Positions 60,501 through 64,000 of a DNA stretch of 64,000 bases are shown here, one piece after another. The DNA comes from Phoronis australis (lineage: Eukaryota; Phoronida; Phoronidae): NCBI GenBank assembly GCA_002633005.1, contig NMRA01000022.1:1294518-1358517 (forward strand), given 5' to 3'. The notes beneath the pieces are model-generated. The model was not told the origin of the DNA and ran no database searches. It saw only the letters and a list, made by a program, of their open reading frames with translations. Each line of letters begins with the position of its first letter. Position 1 is the stretch's first letter. Made by a program: the position numbers and the translations under genes.

Positions 60501-63500
60501 TGACAGTTAACAAAGGAACTAGATGTTATCACAGGCTCACAATCACTCTGTGTCTGGTAAATTCACTGAATGGGAGAACGCCCTAATGCTGGGTCACTCA
60601 TATTCACTATTACCATGATGGAATGAGCACAGTCTAAACACAATGGATAAGCCTATGTGTCGTAACACTCGATCTGGGCGGGGATGAGGACCTGGCATCA
60701 CTCGTCCTAGAATGGAAACTTTTTTTTTTGTTATAAAATTGGAAAATTACAAACTTACAAGGTGGCAAGTCCTTCATCGTAACACCACTTTTGTGTTTGG
60801 TCGAAAGATGATTCCTTGAAATGTGCCAAACAAAGGGTAGCTCCCGACTGAATGGCATGTTCCACACTGCTATTACACACTCTTGTAGGGCACACGAACC
60901 GATGCCATTTCTCTGCAACTTTCATGTCCTTAGGATATTTGAACACGGAGTCATTCTCGTTCAAATTGCTGTTATTACAGCCTCCTCAAGTGCACATCTT
61001 CATGTCTGTCTCCACTAACGTTCCTCACAACTCCTCAGTATCGCAATGGTAAAAACAGATATGGCGTAGACGATCTTCCACCCATTACGTACAACCCCGA
61101 TAACAGAAAAACTTAAATTTTCTGCTTGTTTCTTGGCAACAGGTCTACTTAAGGCTATTAAATCTCTTAAGATGATTTAATATATTTTTTAAGACAGGGT
61201 TATGGTGGGAACTCTTTAAAATTATGCATTTCCCATTCCTTGTTACTTTTATTGTGTTCCTACTGAAACTGCTTCTTGTCTTTTGATTATGTTTTAACTG
61301 CATATAAAATAAAAAAGTTGTGTTGTGGGAATATTTGCCCACAATTTCATTATTATGGGAATGTACAGTCCTAATTTCCAGCTTTTTCCAAGGCTTGCTG
61401 AGTCTTGAGGTCAAAATGTTGTACTGACAATAATTAGAGTCCTAACTGCGCAGACTCACCAGGAGAATGATGCTCTGAATGTATGCTAGGAGAAAGTCGT
61501 TCATAAGTGTTTCATAAAAACCTTAATTACTTTTCTCGCAGAAGCCTGCCACAGTAGGATAATCTTAAACAAAAATGTTTCATTAGGTCTTCGGCTTTAC
61601 AATCATGGGTCTAAATACTAAGAATATTCACATGTAACTTCTCTTTTTCAGGCATAATCGACTATATGCAGAATCAGTGGGGTGACGCCTCCAAAGAGAA
61701 GTCTTCCCTCAAGGACTTCAGACTGGCTCTTAACAAGGAGTCTGTCACCATTGCCGGCTTCTTTGACTCTGACTCCGATCCTCTCTATCAGGTCTACCAG
61801 GACTCTGGTCAGTTTTATGTCTGAATCTCTTTATGTTGAGCTGGGGATCGTTTTATGTTTATTTCTTCAATTGTTTTAACATTTAAAAGACTAGTGTTGT
61901 TTGGCTAGCGCCACAAAATCAATGTGGAGCTCCCTATTGGGCTTACTCAGTGCCACCTAGATTAATAAACTAACTATGCTTGCCCACTTACATTCTTCCA
62001 GTAATGTAACATGACTTGTGTAATTTACTAGGACCAGGCGACCAGTGATTGGCTTTGAAGTACCTCAAGGATCTATCGGTGAATTGTATTTTTGGTGAAA
62101 ATGGTATCAAAAATTAATATAGATTAGGCTTTTCCTCTAAGTAACGGACCGTGGTTATTATTTGGTAACATTTCCATCAGATTTTATTGGCAGGTTTTCT
62201 TACAATTGTTATAAAATGTCCTCTTGAGCGTGTTATTTGGAATTCACATAGAATACCAGAAGAATGAATGATTCTGCTCATTCCAGCTAACGATATACGT
62301 GGAGACTACACCTTCATTCACACGTTCAATGCCGACTGCAGAAACGCATACAAGGTGAACTCGGGTTCCATAGCAGTACTCAACGCTGAACAGTTCTACA
62401 CCAAATATGAACCCAAATGGCACGTCTTCGAAAAGGTATGTGCACGTATTCAGTCTTAAGGAAAATTCTATTTTCCTCTTCTGTAAATAGGCTACTGTTT
62501 TGTTGAATACAAGAAATAAATTAGCACACTTACCCTAGGTACTTGGTATTGAAGTTGCCTTGTAGTGTCTGAATATGATTTGATGTGATGTGTCAAGAGA
62601 TTACAGTATTGTTACAGCACTTGAAGCATCTGAATTACAGTTAGTAGCTAGGCATTAATACAGGCATGACTGAAGCGGGATGTTTAAAGTGAAACTTTTA
62701 ATTAAAAGTTCAGCAGTGAACATTCAGTCGAATGCTTGCATGATCCCAAATTGGTATGTTAATACTGTCACTCATTACTGAATATTAATTTAAAAGTAAA
62801 TTTCTAAATTTCACTTTCTTTTTTACTTCTATCAGCCTAGACTTGTGAATGTTGCATGGCGTGTTAAAAGTAAAGCAAACTTGTTGTTGGTTGCAGGCAG
62901 ATGCTTCAGTTAAAGACCTCCAGCAGTTCTACAGCGACCATCGTATCCCCCTGGTGGCAGAATATGTCTGGGATACTAAAGACAAAGCTTACAAAGACAA
63001 GTTCCCACTCTGCCTTGCCTTTTTCACCGTTGACTTTAGCTTCGACTACAGGGATGGTATGTTTGTCTTTGTGACTGTAGGAGTTCAAAATTTTAATGGA
63101 TGATGTTGAGGTTTTCATTTTTTTTCGGAAAATACTTTATTTGCTTTCTTCACTATCAACTTTGGCCTTTGGAAGACTGTTGAGCAAGTTAATTAGTTTT
63201 TGCTAATGAATCGTATTCTTCGCTATCGACTTGACTTTGGCTGCGACATCAAATACCAGAAAACGCGAGTCATTTTGCAAAAGGTTGCATCCACTAATTA
63301 TTGATTAATATGCAATTCTTACACTTTGACAATTCCTAGACCTACTCAAAAAGGTAATTTTGCATGCAACTTATGGTGCAAGTATTTTTACATTATGCGG
63401 GATTATATTTTCGCCTAAAGTGAGAACATCGGGAAGAGAAAATATGTGAAGGCCAGCACTCACGATGGTACTCCAGGTTGTATTGTATTGTATTGTAACT

Positions 63501-63687
63501 ATTTCAGTGGTCTGTCAATAAGTGACTACTTCTTATTTTTATTTAGCCACCCAGGTCTGGAGGAAGAAGATTGCCGATGTTGCCAAAGACTTCAAGGATA
63601 TCACGTTCGCCATCGCTGATGAAGAAAAGATGTCTGACGACTTCAAATCATTCGGCTTCGACGATTCGGCCGAGGAGCTTAATATAG
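45455..63687 (+). CDS. PDIA4: Protein disulfide-isomerase A4 (ERp72), 10 exons, 3' partial
   Basis: ER-lumen thiol-disulfide oxidoreductase that forms and rearranges disulfides in secretory proteins. Joining 45455-45557, 50317-50449, 50769-50891, 51283-51365, 52850-52988, 59161-59366, 61652-61807, 62287-62435, 62897-63056 and 63547-63687 gives one open frame of 464 codons with GT-AG introns. Residues 1-20 are a hydrophobic signal peptide, followed by an acidic linker. Two thioredoxin domains carry FYAPWCGHC (CGHC at residues 80-83 and 195-198), each followed by a VDAT and a GYPT cis-proline motif. Residues from about 262 match the redox-inactive b and b' domains, including VDFSFDYRD and FAIADEE. 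Two CGHC domains near the N-terminus indicate PDIA4 rather than PDIA1 or PDIA3. Human ERp72 has about 645 residues; the last CGHC domain and the ER-retention tail lie beyond the window. The start ATG (caacATGG) directly precedes the signal peptide. Confidence 0.95.
46110..46123 (+). other. Poly-G run ending in an N
   Basis: Thirteen G then N at 46123, most likely an unresolved homopolymer. Confidence 0.8.
47110..47202 (+). repeat. Two-copy 40-bp tandem repeat in PDIA4 intron 1
   Basis: GATTGTGCACACACCCCAGC followed by AGTCC...ACATGAC at 47110-47149 recurs at 47162-47202 with a few changes. Confidence 0.65.
50317..50449 (+). CDS. PDIA4: PDIA4 exon 2: acidic linker and start of first thioredoxin domain
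   Basis: Encodes residues 35-79, from PADPVEETE to VEFYAPW. The acceptor is ATTAAAG. The donor splits the Trp codon of WCGHC as TG|G (phase 2). Confidence 0.93.
50769..50891 (+). CDS. PDIA4: PDIA4 exon 3: first CGHC active site
   Basis: Completes Trp79 and encodes [15 protein letters not shown] through [13 protein letters not shown]. The acceptor is CTCCTTCAG and the donor splits an Arg codon AG|A (phase 2). Confidence 0.93.
51283..51365 (+). CDS. PDIA4: PDIA4 exon 4: cis-Pro segment of first thioredoxin domain
   Basis: Encodes [18 protein letters not shown] and the SRDTDG segment. The acceptor is GTTATTGTAG and the donor is GATG|GTAAGA, phase 1. No equivalent of intron 3 exists in the second domain, where the matching region is one exon. 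Confidence 0.92.
51658..52012 (+). promoter_or_regulatory. Four CTCF-like motifs in PDIA4 intron 4 (possible)
   Basis: TGCCACTAGGAGG (51658), GCCACTAGGTGGCA (51805-51818), GCCACTAGGGGGCA (51854-51867) and TGCCACTAGGATG (51998). The middle two fit the CTCF core CCASYAGRKGGC well. The first and last lie in two copies of one repeat unit (GACGCAAAAA...ACTGCCACTAGGA), so the cluster is probably spread by a repeat family. Binding is not shown. Confidence 0.35.
52850..52988 (+). CDS. PDIA4: PDIA4 exon 5: interdomain linker and start of second thioredoxin domain
   Basis: Encodes [19 protein letters not shown] followed by the [12 protein letters not shown] to VEFYAPW segment. The acceptor is CATTGTCAG. 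The donor again splits the Trp codon as TG|G (phase 2), at the same structural position as intron 2. Confidence 0.93.
53262..58366. mobile_element. 5.1-kb inverted-repeat element in PDIA4 intron 5
   Basis: Left arm about 53262-53440 and right arm about 58150-58366 are inverted copies starting CAGCACACATCACGAA, with near-identity through GGTCGGAAATTGGTCGACGA and then diverged GTCGGCT/GCCGACC sub-repeats. Both ends abut TA (53260-53261 and 58367-58368). It fills most of the 6.2-kb intron between exons 5 and 6. No transposase is recognised. The superfamily is not assigned; TA flanks would fit Tc1/mariner-type insertion but are weak evidence alone. Confidence 0.6.
58843..59105 (+). repeat. 39-bp minisatellite, about 6-7 units, in PDIA4 intron 5
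   Basis: Unit CAAGCTTGACCAAGCTTTGC + CATACTTGGCTGATTTCAA, diverged between copies. Because 39 is divisible by 3 it keeps a repeated reading frame ([13 protein letters not shown]), but it sits between the 5.1-kb element and the exon 6 acceptor and is intronic. Confidence 0.75.
59161..59366 (+). CDS. PDIA4: PDIA4 exon 6: second CGHC active site and rest of that domain
   Basis: Encodes [35 protein letters not shown] and [15 protein letters not shown]. The acceptor is TTTGTTAAAG, immediately after a tandem minisatellite; the donor is TACG|GTAGGT, phase 1. The preceding intron is 6.2 kb and mostly one inverted-repeat element. Confidence 0.93.
60759..61003 (-). pseudogene. THAP-domain exon, antisense in PDIA4 intron 6, one premature stop
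   Basis: From the ATG at 61003 the frame reads MKMCT, TGA, GGCNNS, then [21 protein letters not shown] and [13 protein letters not shown], ending at a good donor (CCACCTT|GTAAGT). The zinc ligands C-x4-C and C-x2-H, the conserved Pro, Trp and the final HF of a THAP finger are all present. The only lesion seen is the TGA between the first two cysteines. It could be the first exon of a transposon THAP gene or of a captured host gene. No other exon was identified. Confidence 0.6.
61652..61807 (+). CDS. PDIA4: PDIA4 exon 7: start of b domain
   Basis: Encodes [19 protein letters not shown] through [16 protein letters not shown], matching the start of the non-catalytic b domain of ERp72. The acceptor is CTCTTTTTCAG and the donor is CTCTG|GTCAGT, phase 1. 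Confidence 0.9.
62287..62435 (+). CDS. PDIA4: PDIA4 exon 8: b domain
   Basis: Encodes [18 protein letters not shown] through [14 protein letters not shown]. The acceptor is TCATTCCAG and the donor is AAAAG|GTATGT, phase 0. Confidence 0.9.
62897..63056 (+). CDS. PDIA4: PDIA4 exon 9: b' domain
   Basis: Encodes [18 protein letters not shown] through [20 protein letters not shown] is close to the ERp72 b' sequence. The acceptor is GTTGCAG and the donor is GATG|GTATGT, phase 1. Confidence 0.92.
63547..63687 (+). CDS. PDIA4: PDIA4 exon 10: b' domain (last exon in window)
   Basis: Encodes [18 protein letters not shown] through [13 protein letters not shown] and ends near AEELNI. The acceptor is TTATTTAG and the donor is ATAG|GTAACA, phase 1. 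No further PDIA4 exon is visible before the window ends. Confidence 0.92.
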   Translation, partial: PPRSGGRRLPMLPKTSRISRSPSLMKKRCLTTSNHSASTIRPRSLI

Positions 63688-64000
63688 GTAACAACAACCG
63701 CAATAATTCACCACGCATTTGGACTGTCTTCTCACATATTGCCGTTACGACTTACAATAGAATTTCACTTGAAAACATTTTGTGTACTATTTGAATATTT
63801 TTCATGAAAAAACATAACATTGGGTATTGCCGTCGCTAACGCGCCCAATGTCCACGTCTTCAAACAGAAGTACTGGAACTTTGTGCGTGGTTTTTTACTG
63901 TAGGCCTCAGCTAATCACTATTTTACTCTATTTTATGTTATTTACTCATCAAATTGTACATATTAACCAATTTTATACTAATTTATTTTATTTATTATCT

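Overview
The window is eukaryotic nuclear DNA from an animal, most likely a marine invertebrate. The genes are split by long introns with GT-AG boundaries, and most of the sequence is non-coding and rich in degenerate transposable elements. Two blocks are repeated almost exactly on either side of single-N assembly joins, as happens when two divergent haplotypes of an outbred animal are both kept. No species-level assignment is possible from the sequence alone. The gene set (a Fer3-like bHLH, a serine-enriched-protein-type BTB-BACK gene and an ERp72-type PDI) is ordinary for bilaterians.

Layout. 1-27 kb has no gene I can support. It holds a haplotype-style duplication (829-1766), several copies of a hAT-like MITE, a tRNA-derived SINE with a perfect 12-bp target duplication (4640-4886), a THAP-containing TTAA-flanked DNA transposon of Kolobok type (8513-10329), a 2.65-kb structure bounded by inverted arrays of a TGTAACA palindrome (11485-14133), a Penelope-like GIY-YIG fragment (14985-15277) and a long hairpin carrying a hammerhead-like motif (16719-16943). 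27.6-28.6 kb is a single-exon Fer3-like bHLH gene (FERD3L/Nato3 family) with an upstream TATA box. 33.98-41.46 kb, minus strand, is a four-exon BTB-BACK gene that I could assemble completely (568 codons); a second haplotype-style duplication sits in one of its introns. 45.46 kb to beyond the right edge, plus strand, is a PDIA4 (ERp72) gene with ten coding exons visible and the C-terminal catalytic domain missing off the end.

How the genes relate. The three genes do unrelated jobs: a developmental transcription factor, a presumed BTB adaptor, and an ER oxidoreductase. Nothing suggests they are co-regulated. Most of the interest is in the mobile DNA. PDIA4 intron 5 is almost entirely a 5.1-kb element bounded by GGTCGGCT-rich inverted repeats, intron 6 carries an antisense THAP exon with one premature stop, and intron 4 carries a cluster of CTCF-like motifs.
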